Below, piece by piece: positions 1 to 8,680 of a DNA stretch of 64,000 nucleotides. The position numbers and the translations under genes are program-made. Where the stretch lies: the NCBI RefSeq assembly GCF_900113055.1, contig NZ_FONZ01000002.1:732484-796483 (forward strand), in the 5' to 3' direction. Positions within the stretch are counted from its first letter, which is position 1. Each line of letters starts with the position of its first letter. The DNA is from Flavimobilis marinus (lineage in GTDB: Bacteria > Actinomycetota > Actinomycetes > Actinomycetales > Cellulomonadaceae). The notes beneath the pieces are model-generated. The model ran no database searches. It was not told the origin of the DNA and saw only the letters and a list, made by a program, of their open reading frames with translations.

Positions 1-1094
1 TCAGCGGTCGGCCGGCACGCGTCCAGGGCGGTCCGGTCAACGCGCCCGTCGTCCTGACGTCGACGTACGTCTCCCAGGGCGTCCCCGGGCCGGAGAAGCT
101 GTATGCGCGAGCGGGCACGGAGACGTGGGAACCGTTCGAGGAGGCCGTCGCAGGGCTCGAGCACGCGGCCCACGGCGTGGTGTTCTCCTCCGGGATGGCG
201 GCCATCGCCGCAGCGCTGTCGAGCGTGCGCCCGGGCGACGCCGTCGTCGTCCCCCGGCACGCCTACCAGGTGACGCTCGGGCTGCTCGACGACATGGCGG
301 CGCGCTACGGCGTCGAGGTCCGGCGCGTCGACGTCGCCGACACCGACGCCGTCGTCGCGGCGCTCTCCGGCGCGCGGCTGCTCTGGGTCGAGTCCCCCAC
401 CAACCCCATGCTCGAGGTCGCGGACCTCCCGGCGCTGATCGCCGCGGCGCACGAGGCCGGCGCGCTCGTCGTGGTCGACAACACCTTCGCGACGCCGCTG
501 GGCCAGCGACCGCTCGACCTCGGCGCGGACCTCGTCGTGCACTCGGTGACGAAGTACCTGGCCGGGCACTCCGACGTCGTGCTCGGCATCGTGGTGGGCA
601 ACGACGAGTCGCTCGTGGCCGCCGTGCGCGCGTACCGGACGCTGCACGGGGCGATCGCAGGGCCGTTCGAGGTCTGGCTCGCGCTGCGAGGGCTCCGGAC
701 GCTCGCGCTGCGCGTGCGGCAGTCTCAGGCGACCGCGCTTGAGCTGGCACGGCGGCTCGCCGCGCACCCCGGCGTCGCGGAGGTCCGGCACCCCGGGCTG
801 CCGACCGACCCCGGGCACGAGCGTGCCGCGCGCCTCATGGACGGATTCGGGTCGATCATCGGCGTGCGCCCGCACGGCGGGCTCGCGGCAGCAGACGCCG
901 TCGTCGCGGCAGTCCGCCTCTGGGTGCCGGCCACCAGCCTGGGCGGCGTCGAGTCCACCCTCGAGCGCCGCCGCCGGTTCACGACCGAGTCGCTCACCGT
1001 CCCCGAGGATCTCCTGCGGCTCAGCGTCGGCATCGAGGACGTCGAGGACCTCTGGCGGGACCTGGACCAGGCGCTGCGCGCCGTCAGCCGGTAG
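1..1094 (+). CDS. Trans-sulfuration enzyme (cystathionine gamma-synthase/lyase family), 5' end missing
   Basis: This is a PLP-dependent enzyme of the Cys/Met metabolism family. It is open from the window edge (frame starting at base 3), so the start codon lies outside and 363 residues are visible. The substrate-binding motif YARAGTETW is near the visible N-terminus, followed by the SSGMAAI stretch of the PLP phosphate site. The catalytic lysine lies in [11 protein letters not shown] (codon at 552-554), and SLGGVES is near the C-terminus as in the family. Family members make or cleave cystathionine or methionine using O-acyl-homoserine or Cys. The sequence alone does not decide between gamma-synthase, gamma-lyase and methionine gamma-lyase. 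It is followed after about 100 bp by a flavin monooxygenase on the same strand. Confidence 0.9.
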   Translation, partial: SGRPARVQGGPVNAPVVLTSTYVSQGVPGPEKLYARAGTETWEPFEEAVAGLEHAAHGVVFSSGMAAIAAALSSVRPGDAVVVPRHAYQVTLGLLDDMAARYGVEVRRVDVADTDAVVAALSGARLLWVESPTNPMLEVADLPALIAAAHEAGALVVVDNTFATPLGQRPLDLGADLVVHSVTKYLAGHSDVVLGIVVGNDESLVAAVRAYRTLHGAIAGPFEVWLALRGLRTLALRVRQSQATALELARRLAAHPGVAEVRHPGLPTDPGHERAARLMDGFGSIIGVRPHGGLAAADAVVAAVRLWVPATSLGGVESTLERRRRFTTESLTVPEDLLRLSVGIEDVEDLWRDLDQALRAVSR

Positions 1095-1144
1095 GCGCGC
1101 TCAGGTCTGGCCGTGAGGGCCGGGGGAATACCCTCCCGTTGAGA

Positions 1145-1162
1145 TCGTTGAACGGTCAACGA
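1145..1162. promoter_or_regulatory. Palindromic operator candidate upstream of the flavin monooxygenase
   Basis: A perfect inverted repeat with 7-bp arms and a 4-bp spacer (TCGTTGA-ACGG-TCAACGA) lies 31 bp before the start of the flavin-dependent oxidoreductase. Its size and TTGA/TCAA core resemble MarR- or TetR-type operators. No regulator gene is adjacent, so the partner is unknown. Confidence 0.45.
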
Positions 1163-1192
1163 CCAAGTGCGACGACATGACGGAGCAGCCCG

Positions 1193-2239
1193 ATGCCCAC
1201 CGCCTCCCCCTTCCCCCTGCAGCTCGGCCTCGACACCTTCGGCGACGTCTCGACAGCCCCCGACGGCGACCTGAGCACCCACGCGCAGACCATCCGCGAG
1301 GTGGTTGCGCAGGGTGTGCTCGCAGACCAGGTCGGACTCGACTTCATCGGGATCGGCGAGCACCACCGCGCCGACTTCGCCGTCTCCGCGCCTGACACCG
1401 TCGCGACGGCGATCGCCGCCCAGACCGAGCGCATCCACGTGGGCACCGCCGTCACGGTGCTGTCGTCGGAGGACCCGATCCGGGTGTTCCAGCGCTTCGC
1501 GACCCTCGACGCGATCTCGGGCGGGCGCGCAGAGGCCATCCTCGGCCGCGGGTCGTTCATCGAGTCGTTCCCCCTGTTCGGCTACGACCTGGGCGACTAC
1601 GAGGTCCTCTTCGAGGAAAAGCTCGAGCTGTTCATGCGGGCGCGCGCGCAGCAGCCCGTCACGTGGTCCGGGAGCACCCGCGCGCCCCTGTCCGACGCCG
1701 AGGTGTTCCCGCACGTGGAGGACGGACTGCTCAAGGCCTGGATCGCCGTCGGCGGCTCGCCGCAGTCCGTGATCCGTACGGCGCAGCACGGCCTGCCCCT
1801 GATGCTCGCGATCATCGGCGGCTCGCCCCAGTCCTTCGCCCAATTCACGGATCTCTACCGGCGGGCGCTGGACGAGCTCGGCAACCCCCTGCAGCGGATC
1901 GGCGTGCACATGCCGGGGCACGTCGCCGAGACCGACGAGCAGGCCGTGGCCGAGGCCTGGCCGTACATCGGCCCGTACTTCTCCCGGATCTTCGCCGAGC
2001 GCGGCGGACGCCCGATCACCGAGAGCCAGTTCCGCCAGATGGTCGCGCCCGCCGGCGCCTACGCCATCGGCTCCCCGGAGACGGTGGCCCGCAAGATCGC
2101 GCGCACCCTGCAGGCGCTCGGGGCCGACCGCTTCGACCTCAAGTACGCGAACGGCCACATGCCGCACGCGATGCTCGCGCGGTCGATCGAGCTCTACGGC
2201 TCTCAGGTCGCTCCGCTGGTGCGAGACATGCTCGCCTGA
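1193..2239 (+). CDS. LLM-class flavin-dependent oxidoreductase (luciferase-like monooxygenase)
   Basis: The 348-residue product has the bacterial luciferase-like (F420/FMN) TIM-barrel signature. It contains FIGIGEHHRADF near residues 45-56, RIHVGTAVTVLSSEDP near 82-97, and GRAEAILGRGSF in the middle. The C-terminal GSPETVARKI segment is typical of FMN-type LLM oxidoreductases. It probably uses reduced flavin to oxidise a small molecule; the substrate cannot be read from the sequence. The start is the ATG at 1193, with a GGAG-like stretch about 10 bp upstream. A palindrome at 1145-1162 suggests dedicated repression. The gene converges with gpsA, and a shared hairpin spans both stop codons. Confidence 0.88.
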   Translation: MPTASPFPLQLGLDTFGDVSTAPDGDLSTHAQTIREVVAQGVLADQVGLDFIGIGEHHRADFAVSAPDTVATAIAAQTERIHVGTAVTVLSSEDPIRVFQRFATLDAISGGRAEAILGRGSFIESFPLFGYDLGDYEVLFEEKLELFMRARAQQPVTWSGSTRAPLSDAEVFPHVEDGLLKAWIAVGGSPQSVIRTAQHGLPLMLAIIGGSPQSFAQFTDLYRRALDELGNPLQRIGVHMPGHVAETDEQAVAEAWPYIGPYFSRIFAERGGRPITESQFRQMVAPAGAYAIGSPETVARKIARTLQALGADRFDLKYANGHMPHAMLARSIELYGSQVAPLVRDMLA

Positions 2240-2293
2240 CCGGCGGCCAGGCTCCGTCTGCGGGCCTGCCCGGGCTCCGTCGGCCCGGTCAGG
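2235..2293. terminator. Bidirectional hairpin between convergent genes
   Basis: CCTGACCGG (2235-2243) and CCGGTCAGG (2285-2293) form a perfect 9-bp stem that overlaps the stop codons of the monooxygenase gene and of gpsA. No T-tract follows, so the terminator role is inferred from position. Confidence 0.4.
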
Positions 2294-3323
2294 TCCGCTC
2301 GGCCTTCTTCGGCCGCGCGAGCAGCATCGTGGCCATGTCCGCGACCGGTAGGCCCTCGTGCAGCACGCCCACGACGGCGGCCGTGATGGGCATCTCCACG
2401 CCGTGCCGCGCAGCGAGCTCGAGCACCGACGTCGCCGACTTCACGCCCTCGGCGGTCCCCCCGGTCGCGGCGGTCGCCTCGCGCAGGTCGAGCCCCTGGC
2501 CGATGTGCCGGCCGAGCGTGTGGTTGCGCGACAGCGGCGACGCGCACGTCGCCATCAGGTCTCCGAGGCCCGCGAGGCCACCGAAGGTCTCCGCCTCGGC
2601 GCCCAGCGCTCGCCCGAGGCGCGTGATCTCGACGAGGCCGCGCGTGATGATCGTGGCGGTCGTATTGAGCCCGAAGCCCCGACCCTGGGCGATGCCGACC
2701 GCGATCGCGATGACGTTCTTGACCGCGCCGCACAGCTCGACGCCGACGACGTCGGTGTTGGTGTACGGCCGGAAGTACGGGTTGGAGCAGGCGACCGCCA
2801 CGCGGGCGACGCGCTCGGGGTCGGTCCCGGCCACCACGGTCGCGGTCGGCTGGTGCTCCGCGATCTCGCGCGCCAGGTTGGGACCCGAGACGACGACGAC
2901 GTGATCCTCCGGGATACCGAGCGACTCGGCGATCACCTGGCTCATCCGCTCGTCCGTGCCGAGCTCGACGCCCTTCATCAGGGACACGGCCGTCGCCCCC
3001 GCGGGCCAGGCGTCGCGCAGCCCCGCGAGCGTGGTGCGCGCCGACTGCGACGGGACGGCGATCGCGACGAGCTCCCTGCCCTCGAGGACGGCGGCGGCAT
3101 CCGTGCTGGCGCTGATCGTCGCCGGCAGCTCGATGCCCGCGAGGTTACGAGAGTTGCGGTGCGCGGTCGTGATCTGGTCGCACACCTCGGGCGACCGGCC
3201 CCACATCGCCACGTCGCAGCCCGCGTCGGCGAGGACCATGGCGAACGTCGTGCCCCAGGCGCCCGTGCCGAGGACGGCGGCGCGCAGCGGACCCTGCGCC
3301 GCTGCTCCGGGCTGCTCGGTCAC
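2289..3323 (-). CDS. gpsA: NAD(P)H-dependent glycerol-3-phosphate dehydrogenase
   Basis: The 344-residue product reduces dihydroxyacetone phosphate to sn-glycerol 3-phosphate for phospholipid synthesis. An N-terminal Rossmann motif (VLGTGAWGTTFA, about residues 18-29) and the catalytic lysine segment GAVKNVIAIAVG (about 205-216) are clear. Length and end-to-end similarity match cytosolic GpsA. The start is a GTG at 3323 overlapping the TGA stop of the upstream acyltransferase (GTGA). The enzyme that makes glycerol 3-phosphate is therefore probably translationally coupled to a lipid acyltransferase. It is the last gene of a murA-plsC-gpsA operon. Confidence 0.96.
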   Translation of the reverse strand: MTEQPGAAAQGPLRAAVLGTGAWGTTFAMVLADAGCDVAMWGRSPEVCDQITTAHRNSRNLAGIELPATISASTDAAAVLEGRELVAIAVPSQSARTTLAGLRDAWPAGATAVSLMKGVELGTDERMSQVIAESLGIPEDHVVVVSGPNLAREIAEHQPTATVVAGTDPERVARVAVACSNPYFRPYTNTDVVGVELCGAVKNVIAIAVGIAQGRGFGLNTTATIITRGLVEITRLGRALGAEAETFGGLAGLGDLMATCASPLSRNHTLGRHIGQGLDLREATAATGGTAEGVKSATSVLELAARHGVEMPITAAVVGVLHEGLPVADMATMLLARPKKAERT

Positions 3324-4060
3324 GCGGGGTCCTCCGGCGTGCCCGGACGCCGGGACGGGTCACGCATCACGTACCGCTCGGCGGGTGCCTGCTCACCGCG
3401 GATGCCCTCGAGGATGCCGGTGATCGCGGTCATCACCCGCTCGGTGGCCTCACGCAGCACGACGGTGTCGAGCGGACGGTCGTACAGGTCCGACAGGTCC
3501 ACGGGCGGCCCGGCGTGCACGTGCACCGTCTTGCGAGGGAACGGCCGGAACTTCTTGCTGTAGCGGGGCAGGATCTCCTGCACCCCCCACTGCACCACCG
3601 GCACCACGGGTGCGCGGGACAGCAGCGCGAGCCGAGCGACTCCCGTCTTGCCCGCCATGGGCCAGAGGTTGGGCTCTCGCGTGAGCGTTCCCTCGGGGAA
3701 CACCGCGACGCACGCCCCACCCTCGAGGGCCGCCACGGCCTCCTCGAGCGACCGCCCCGCCTGCGTCGTCTGCCGGTGCACGGGGATCTGCCCGGTGTTC
3801 GCCAGCAGCTTGCCCACCACGGGGATCGTGAACAGCGAGGACTTCGCAAGGATCCGCGGCGCGATGCCGTGGTCGTACATGAAGTGCGCGAAGGTCAACG
3901 GGTCGAGGTTGGAGAAGTGGTTCGCCGCGACGATGAAGCCGCCGTCCTGGCGCAGGTGCTCGCCCCCCTGCCAGTCCCGCTTGGTGATCGCGAACAGCAG
4001 GGGCCGCAGCACGAACGCGGCCGCGCGGTACGTCCTGCTCTTGGGGTGTGCGATGGGCAC
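3320..4060 (-). CDS. plsC: 1-acyl-sn-glycerol-3-phosphate acyltransferase (PlsC family)
   Basis: The 246-residue membrane-associated acyltransferase transfers an acyl chain in phospholipid synthesis. It shows the catalytic HX4D motif (NHFSNLD, about residues 45-51), the second-block motif VHRQTTQAG and the acceptor-binding motif FPEGT. The open frame continues far upstream but overlaps murA on the same strand in another frame. The start is therefore placed at the GTG at 4060, which has AGGAG 4 bp upstream and lies 11 bp after the murA stop. The gene overlaps gpsA by 4 bp. Some actinobacterial family members act on mannosylated lipids, so the exact substrate is inferred. Confidence 0.9.
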   Translation of the reverse strand: MPIAHPKSRTYRAAAFVLRPLLFAITKRDWQGGEHLRQDGGFIVAANHFSNLDPLTFAHFMYDHGIAPRILAKSSLFTIPVVGKLLANTGQIPVHRQTTQAGRSLEEAVAALEGGACVAVFPEGTLTREPNLWPMAGKTGVARLALLSRAPVVPVVQWGVQEILPRYSKKFRPFPRKTVHVHAGPPVDLSDLYDRPLDTVVLREATERVMTAITGILEGIRGEQAPAERYVMRDPSRRPGTPEDPA

Positions 4061-4071
4061 GGGGGCTCCTG

Positions 4072-5388
4072 TCAGTCGCGGTCGAAGGACGCGCCGAGCG
4101 CCGTGAGCTTCTCGGTGAAGGCCTCGTACCCCCGGTCGATCAGCGTGATGCCTCGGACCGTGGAACGCCCCTCGGCGGCGAGCGCAGCGATGAGGTGCGA
4201 GAAGCCACCGCGCAGGTCCGGCACCTCGATGTCTGCCGCCTGGAGCTTGGTCGGGCCGGAGATCACCGCGGAGTGCAGGAAGTTGCGCTGGCCGAACCGG
4301 CACGGGCGTCCGCCGAGGCACTCCTTGTAGACCTGGATGGTCGCACCCATGCCGCGCAGCGCGTCGGTGAAGCCGAACCGGTTCTCGTAGACGGTCTCGT
4401 GCACGATCGACAGGCCCTTGGCCTGGGTGAGCGCGACGACGAGCGGCTGCTGCCAGTCGGTCATGAAGCCGGGGTGCACGTCGGTCTCGAGCACGATCGA
4501 GCTGAGGTCGCCGCCCGGGTGGAAGAACCGGATGCCCTCGTCGTCGACCTCGAACTGCCCGCCGACCTTGCGGAAGGTGTTGAGGAAGGCCGTCATCTCC
4601 GGCTGCGTGGCGCCCTTGACGTAGATGTCGCCGCCCGTGGCGAGCGCGGCCGACGCCCAGGACGCGGCCTCGATGCGGTCTCCCAGCGAGGTGTGGCGGT
4701 AGCCCGTGAGCTCGTCGACACCCTCGATCCGGATGACGCGGTCGGTGTCGACGGAGATGATCGCGCCCATCTTCTGCAGGACGTTGATCAGGTCCATGAT
4801 CTCGGGCTCGATCGCGGCGCCCGCGAGCTCGGTCACGCCGTGGGCGCGCACGGCGGTGAGCAGGAGCTGCTCGGTGGCGCCGACGCTCGGGTACGGCAGC
4901 GAGATCTTGGTGCCGTGCAGGCCGTTCGGAGCCGTCAGGTGGATGCCCTGGGCCCGCTTGTCCACCTGCGCGCCGAACTGCCGCAGGATGTCCAGGTGGT
5001 AGTTGATCGGCCGATCGCCGATCCGGCAACCACCCAGGTCGGGGATGAAGGCCTCGCCCAGCCGGTGCAGCAGCGGGCCGCAGAAGAGGATCGGGATGCG
5101 CGAGGAGCCCGCGTGCGCGTCGATGTCGGCCACGTGCGCGGACTCGACGTTCGACGGGTCGAGCTTCAGCACGCCGGCCACGGGGTCGTAGTCCACGGTC
5201 ACGCCGTGGAGCTCGAGGAGCCCGCTGACGACGTCGACGTCGCGGATCTGGGGCACGTTGCGCAACTCGCTCGGGCCGGTGCCCAGGAGCGAGGCCACCA
5301 TGGCCTTCGAGACGAAGTTCTTGGCGCCGCGCACCGTGATGGATCCGTGGAGCGGGCTTCCCCCGTTGACGGAGAGCAGGTCGGTCAT
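4072..5388 (-). CDS. murA: UDP-N-acetylglucosamine 1-carboxyvinyltransferase
   Basis: This is the first committed enzyme of peptidoglycan synthesis; it adds enolpyruvate from PEP to UDP-GlcNAc in the cytoplasm. The chosen ATG at 5388 gives 438 residues beginning MTDLLSVNGG. The PEP-binding GAKN motif is near the N-terminus, continuing as FVSK instead of the usual AALK-type sequence. The mobile loop LGGCRIGDRP keeps the catalytic cysteine (about residue 121). A cysteine here usually means fosfomycin sensitivity, unlike mycobacterial MurA, which has Asp. An earlier in-frame ATG at 5430 exists but adds a non-conserved tail. It leads the murA-plsC-gpsA operon. Confidence 0.95.
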   Translation of the reverse strand: MTDLLSVNGGSPLHGSITVRGAKNFVSKAMVASLLGTGPSELRNVPQIRDVDVVSGLLELHGVTVDYDPVAGVLKLDPSNVESAHVADIDAHAGSSRIPILFCGPLLHRLGEAFIPDLGGCRIGDRPINYHLDILRQFGAQVDKRAQGIHLTAPNGLHGTKISLPYPSVGATEQLLLTAVRAHGVTELAGAAIEPEIMDLINVLQKMGAIISVDTDRVIRIEGVDELTGYRHTSLGDRIEAASWASAALATGGDIYVKGATQPEMTAFLNTFRKVGGQFEVDDEGIRFFHPGGDLSSIVLETDVHPGFMTDWQQPLVVALTQAKGLSIVHETVYENRFGFTDALRGMGATIQVYKECLGGRPCRFGQRNFLHSAVISGPTKLQAADIEVPDLRGGFSHLIAALAAEGRSTVRGITLIDRGYEAFTEKLTALGASFDRD

Positions 5389-5471
5389 GGGTCTATCGTC
5401 GCCTATCGCTCGGTGGTGAGGCACCATCATGCCGCTCCCCCGCCGGTGGCGAGGTGCGGCACGCAGGACGA

Positions 5472-5515
5472 ACGCCGGGCACGAGGCGCGGTATTCCGCG
5501 CGACGTGCCCGGCGT
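5472..5515. terminator. Nested hairpin after leuCD
   Basis: A 12-bp perfect stem (ACGCCGGGCACG at 5472-5483 with its complement at 5504-5515) encloses a second hairpin, GCGCGG-TATT-CCGCGC (5486-5501). It lies between the leuD stop and the murA start, both leftward, so it probably ends the leuCD transcript. It has no U-tract. Confidence 0.55.
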
Positions 5516-5537
5516 CGGTGAGAGTTCTCTCAGGTGC

Positions 5538-6188
5538 TCAGGCGTCGTCGCCACCGACGGGACGCGCCGCGACGATCTCGACGGGCGGCAGGTGCTTGGC
5601 GGGCAGGGTGCGCGGCCGCCACGCCTCGCGGCGCTCCTCGAAGGCCGTGATGTCGCCCTCGTGCTGGAGCGTGAGGCCGATGTCGTCCAGGCCCTCCATG
5701 AGGCGCCAGCGCGTGTAGTCGTCCACCTGGATGGGCACGACGACGTCGCCCGCCGCCGCGGTACGTTCGGCGAGGTTCACGGTGACCTGGGCGCCCGGCG
5801 TGGTCTCGAGGACCTTCCACAGCAGCTCGACGTCCTCCTGCGACACCTGCGCGGCGAGCAGACCCTGCTTGCCGGAGTTGCCGCGGAAGATGTCCGCGAA
5901 GCGCGGGGACAGCACGACCTTGAAGCCGTAGTCCTTGAGCGCCCAGACGGCGTGCTCGCGCGAGGATCCGGTGCCGAAGTCGGGGCCAGCGACGAGCACG
6001 GAGCCCGTCGCGTAGGCGGGCTGGTTGAGCACGAAGTCGGGGTCACCGCGCCAGGCGGCGAACAGCGCGTCCTCGAAGCCCGTACGCGTGACCCGCTTGA
6101 GGTACACGGCGGGGATGATCTGGTCGGTGTCCACGTTGCTGCGACGCAGGGGGACGCCGACGCCGGTGTGGGTGGTGAACTTCTCCAT
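5538..6188 (-). CDS. leuD: 3-isopropylmalate dehydratase, small subunit
   Basis: The 216-residue small (swivel-domain) subunit of isopropylmalate isomerase partners LeuC in leucine synthesis. Diagnostic motifs are [12 protein letters not shown] (about residues 15-26), [15 protein letters not shown] (about 73-87) and GNSGKQGLL. The start is ATG 6188, with GGAG upstream (GAGGAGACCGCC), 17 bp after the leuC stop. The pair forms a leuCD operon controlled from the gap shared with the divergent IclR-type regulator. Confidence 0.97.
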   Translation of the reverse strand: MEKFTTHTGVGVPLRRSNVDTDQIIPAVYLKRVTRTGFEDALFAAWRGDPDFVLNQPAYATGSVLVAGPDFGTGSSREHAVWALKDYGFKVVLSPRFADIFRGNSGKQGLLAAQVSQEDVELLWKVLETTPGAQVTVNLAERTAAAGDVVVPIQVDDYTRWRLMEGLDDIGLTLQHEGDITAFEERREAWRPRTLPAKHLPPVEIVAARPVGGDDA

Positions 6189-6205
6189 GGCGGTCTCCTC
6201 GAGTC

Positions 6206-7633
6206 TCAGGCGGGCAGCAGCGCGTCGTCGCGGGCCAGGTCGGCCGGCGAGGAGAGCGTGCCGCGGATGGCGGTGGCGGCGGCGACGAGCGGGGACACGA
6301 GGTGCGTGCGTCCGCCCTTGCCCTGCCGGCCCTCGAAGTTGCGGTTCGACGTCGACGCGGCGCGCTCGCCGGGCGCGAGCTGGTCCGGGTTCATGCCCAG
6401 GCACATCGAGCAGCCGGCGTTGCGCCACTCGGCACCGAAGTCGAGGAACACCTGGTCGAGCCCCTCGGCCTCGGCCTGGAGCCGTACGCGGGCCGAGCCC
6501 GGGACCACGAGGACGCGGACGTCGTCGTGCTTGCGGCGGCCCTGGATGATCTCCGCGACCGCGCGCAGGTCCTCCATGCGGCCGTTGGTGCACGAGCCGA
6601 TGAAGACGGTGTCGACCGCGATCTCGCGCAGCGGGGTGCCTGCCTCGAGGCCCATGTACTCGAGCGCCCGCTCGGCGGCGACGCGCTCGTTCTCGTCGGC
6701 GATCTGCGCGGGGTCGGGCACGTTGGCCGAGAGCGGCAGGCCCTGGCCGGGGTTGGTGCCCCAGGTGACGAACGGCTCGAGGTCCGCGGCCTCGAGGACG
6801 ACCTCGGCGTCGAACGTGGCGTCGTCGTCCGTGCGCAGGGTGCGCCAGTGCTCGACGGCCGCGTCCCAGTCCGCGCCCTCGGGGGCGTGCGGGCGGCCCT
6901 TGAGGTACTCGAAGGTGGTCTCGTCCGGGGCGATCATGCCCGCGCGGGCGCCGGCCTCGATCGACATGTTGCAGATCGTCATGCGGCCCTCCATGGAGAG
7001 CTTGCGGATCGCCTCGCCGCGGTACTCGAGCACGTAGCCCTGGCCGCCGCCGGTGCCGATCTTCGCGATGATCGCCAGGATGATGTCCTTGGCGGTGCTG
7101 CCCTCGGGGAGCTCGCCGTCGATCGTGATCGCCATGGTCTTGAACGGCTGGAGCGGCAGGGTCTGGGTGGCGAGGACGTGCTCGACCTCCGAGGTGCCGA
7201 TGCCGAACGCGAGCGCGCCGAACGCGCCGTGGGTCGAGGTGTGCGAGTCGCCGCACACGACGGTCAGCCCCGGCATAGTCAGGCCGAGCTGTGGGCCGAC
7301 GACGTGCACGATGCCCTGGTCCGCGTCCCCGAGCGAGTGCAGCCGGACGCCGAACTCGGCGGCGTTGTTGCGCAGCGTCTGGATCTGCGTGCGGCTCGTG
7401 AGGTCCGCGATCGGCCGGTCGATGTTGAGCGTCGGGGTGTTGTGGTCCTCGGTCGCGATCGTGAGGTCCGTGCGCCGAACCTGACGCCCGGCGAGGCGGA
7501 GCCCCTCGAACGCCTGGGGGCTCGTGACCTCGTGGACGAGGTGCAGGTCGATGTACAGGAGGTCCGGCGCCCCGTCGGTGCCGCGACGCACCAGGTGCGC
7601 CTCCCAGACCTTCTCCGCCAGCGTGCCGGCCAT
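6206..7633 (-). CDS. leuC: 3-isopropylmalate dehydratase, large subunit
   Basis: The 475-residue aconitase-family subunit carries the [4Fe-4S] cluster. [15 protein letters not shown] holds the first cysteine, and FIGSCTNGR with [11 protein letters not shown] holds the remaining cluster ligands. It isomerises 2- to 3-isopropylmalate together with LeuD. Two close ATGs compete. The one at 7633 (MAGTLAEK) is preferred because GGAAGG sits 7 bp upstream; the ATG at 7639 abuts that ribosome site. Transcription starts in the palindrome-rich gap next to the divergent regulator. Confidence 0.97.
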   Translation of the reverse strand: MAGTLAEKVWEAHLVRRGTDGAPDLLYIDLHLVHEVTSPQAFEGLRLAGRQVRRTDLTIATEDHNTPTLNIDRPIADLTSRTQIQTLRNNAAEFGVRLHSLGDADQGIVHVVGPQLGLTMPGLTVVCGDSHTSTHGAFGALAFGIGTSEVEHVLATQTLPLQPFKTMAITIDGELPEGSTAKDIILAIIAKIGTGGGQGYVLEYRGEAIRKLSMEGRMTICNMSIEAGARAGMIAPDETTFEYLKGRPHAPEGADWDAAVEHWRTLRTDDDATFDAEVVLEAADLEPFVTWGTNPGQGLPLSANVPDPAQIADENERVAAERALEYMGLEAGTPLREIAVDTVFIGSCTNGRMEDLRAVAEIIQGRRKHDDVRVLVVPGSARVRLQAEAEGLDQVFLDFGAEWRNAGCSMCLGMNPDQLAPGERAASTSNRNFEGRQGKGGRTHLVSPLVAAATAIRGTLSSPADLARDDALLPA

Positions 7634-7663
7634 GTTCATCCCTTCCGCTCTGCCCAAGTGCGT

Positions 7664-7680
7664 ACGGTCTGTGAGACCGT
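7664..7680. promoter_or_regulatory. Operator palindrome 1, leuC/regulator gap
   Basis: A perfect inverted repeat with 7-bp arms around GTG (ACGGTCT-GTG-AGACCGT). Its centre is 22 bp, about two helical turns, from the next palindrome, which shares the core GTCT-GTG-AGAC. It is the likely binding site of the divergent IclR-type regulator. Confidence 0.7.
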
Positions 7681-7685
7681 GTATT

Positions 7686-7702
7686 GCAGTCTGTGAGACT
7701 GC
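7686..7702. promoter_or_regulatory. Operator palindrome 2, leuC/regulator gap
   Basis: A perfect inverted repeat with 7-bp arms (GCAGTCT-GTG-AGACTGC) sharing the core of palindrome 1 and on the same helical face (centres 22 bp apart). This fits cooperative binding by a regulator dimer pair. Confidence 0.7.
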
Positions 7703-7745
7703 GCTTCACCCAAGAGTCGCTGCGACGCGCCGGGCGCGTACTTGC

Positions 7746-7762
7746 GTCTCAGCCGTTGAGAC
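7746..7762. promoter_or_regulatory. Operator palindrome 3, near the regulator start
   Basis: The inverted repeat GTCTCA-GCCGT-TGAGAC lies 14 bp before the regulator start codon. It reuses the GTCT/AGAC half-site with a longer spacer, and the adjacent GACTGCAATA repeats the flank of palindrome 2 in inverted orientation. It may mediate autoregulation. Confidence 0.55.
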
Positions 7763-7776
7763 TGCAATATCGACCC

Positions 7777-8496
7777 ATGGACAACTCTAGTGGAGTCGGC
7801 GTTCTCGACAAGGCGGCCTCGGTCCTGGGCGCTCTCGAGGCCGGACCGGCGACCCTCGCACAGCTCGTCGCAGCCACCCACCTGGCTCGCCCCACCGCTC
7901 ACCGGCTCGCCGTGGCCCTCGAGCATCATCGGCTGGTCGCGCGAGACATGCAGGGGCGTTTCGTCCTAGGCCCGCGCCTGAACGAGCTCGCGACGGCGGC
8001 CGGCGAGGACCGCCTGCTGGCCGCGGCCAACCCGGTGCTCACCGCGCTGCGCGACCACACGGGCGAGAGCGCGCAGCTCTACCGGCGCCAGGGCGACCAG
8101 CGCATCTGCGTCGCGGCCGCCGAGCGGCCGATCGGCCTGCGCGACTCGATCCCCGTCGGTGCGACGCTCACCATGCTCGCCGGGTCCGCCGCGCAGATCC
8201 TGCTCGCGTGGGAGGAGCCCGACCGCCTGCACCGCGGGCTGCAGGGCTCGAAGTTCACCGCCACGATCCTCTCGGGCGTCCGACGCCGCGGGTGGGCCCA
8301 GTCCGTGTCCGAGCGCGAGGCGGGCGTCGCCTCGGTGTCCGCACCCGTGCGGGGGCCGTCCGGCAAGGTCGTCGCCGCGGTCTCGATCTCCGGCCCGGTC
8401 GAGCGTCTGAGCCGCCAGCCCGGACGCCTGCACGCCAACTCTGTGGTCGCCGCCGCGAACCGCCTCACCGAGGTCCTACGGCGCACCTCCGCCTGA
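7777..8496 (+). CDS. IclR-family regulator of leucine genes (NdgR/LtbR type)
   Basis: The 239-residue product has an N-terminal winged helix (about residues 9-65, with LAQLVAATHLARPTAHRLA as the recognition segment) and a C-terminal IclR effector domain. That domain includes SAQLYRRQGDQRICVA, TLTMLAGSAAQI and SVSEREAGVASVSAPV. The gene is divergent from leuCD. That arrangement is conserved in Actinobacteria, where the orthologues NdgR (Streptomyces) and LtbR (Corynebacterium) control leuCD and often leuB. The start is ATG 7777. Three palindromes between the two genes share a GTCT...AGAC core, matching a regulator of both directions. Its function here is inferred from family and context. Confidence 0.9.
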   Translation: MDNSSGVGVLDKAASVLGALEAGPATLAQLVAATHLARPTAHRLAVALEHHRLVARDMQGRFVLGPRLNELATAAGEDRLLAAANPVLTALRDHTGESAQLYRRQGDQRICVAAAERPIGLRDSIPVGATLTMLAGSAAQILLAWEEPDRLHRGLQGSKFTATILSGVRRRGWAQSVSEREAGVASVSAPVRGPSGKVVAAVSISGPVERLSRQPGRLHANSVVAAANRLTEVLRRTSA

Positions 8497-8551
8497 CCGA
8501 CCGTCAGCACCCGCCCGCCCGCCCGCCCCTCGGGTCACTCGAGCCCCCACC

Positions 8552-8607
8552 GAGAAGTGAGCTGCGGTCGCCTCCGGCACCGCCGTTGCGACCGCAGCTC
8601 GCTTCTC
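8552..8607. terminator. Long inverted repeat after the IclR-type regulator
   Basis: GAGAAGTGAGCTGCGGTCGC (8552-8571) pairs with 8588-8607 over 20 positions with a single G-T wobble, leaving a 16-nt loop. It lies 55 bp after the regulator stop and faces the leftward tRNA genes. It could end transcription from both sides. The long perfect arms also resemble a dispersed intergenic repeat. Confidence 0.5.
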
Positions 8608-8643
8608 GATGACGGGGTCGCGAGGCACCTCACGGAATGCAAG

Positions 8644-8675
8644 AAGGCCCGGTCACTTGTCAGTGACCGGGCCTT
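8644..8675 (-). terminator. Terminator of the tRNA-Gln/tRNA-Glu unit
   Basis: A 13-bp perfect stem (AAGGCCCGGTCAC with complement at 8663-8675) and 6-nt loop starts 6 bp after the tRNA-Glu 3' end. On the minus strand it runs into a T-rich stretch (TTCTTGCATT). Confidence 0.75.
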
Positions 8676-8680
8676 GCTCG

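Noticed and set aside
725..2167. Long open frame on the minus strand opposite the monooxygenase gene
   Set aside because: Composition is that of a GC-rich antisense frame (Arg/Gly/Ala-rich, no motifs) and it covers two well-supported genes on the other strand.
4061..5029. Possible MurA-PlsC fusion or overlapping extension of the acyltransferase gene
   Set aside because: The acyltransferase frame stays open upstream only because murA is read in another frame; the GTG at 4060 has a good ribosome site and begins the conserved part.
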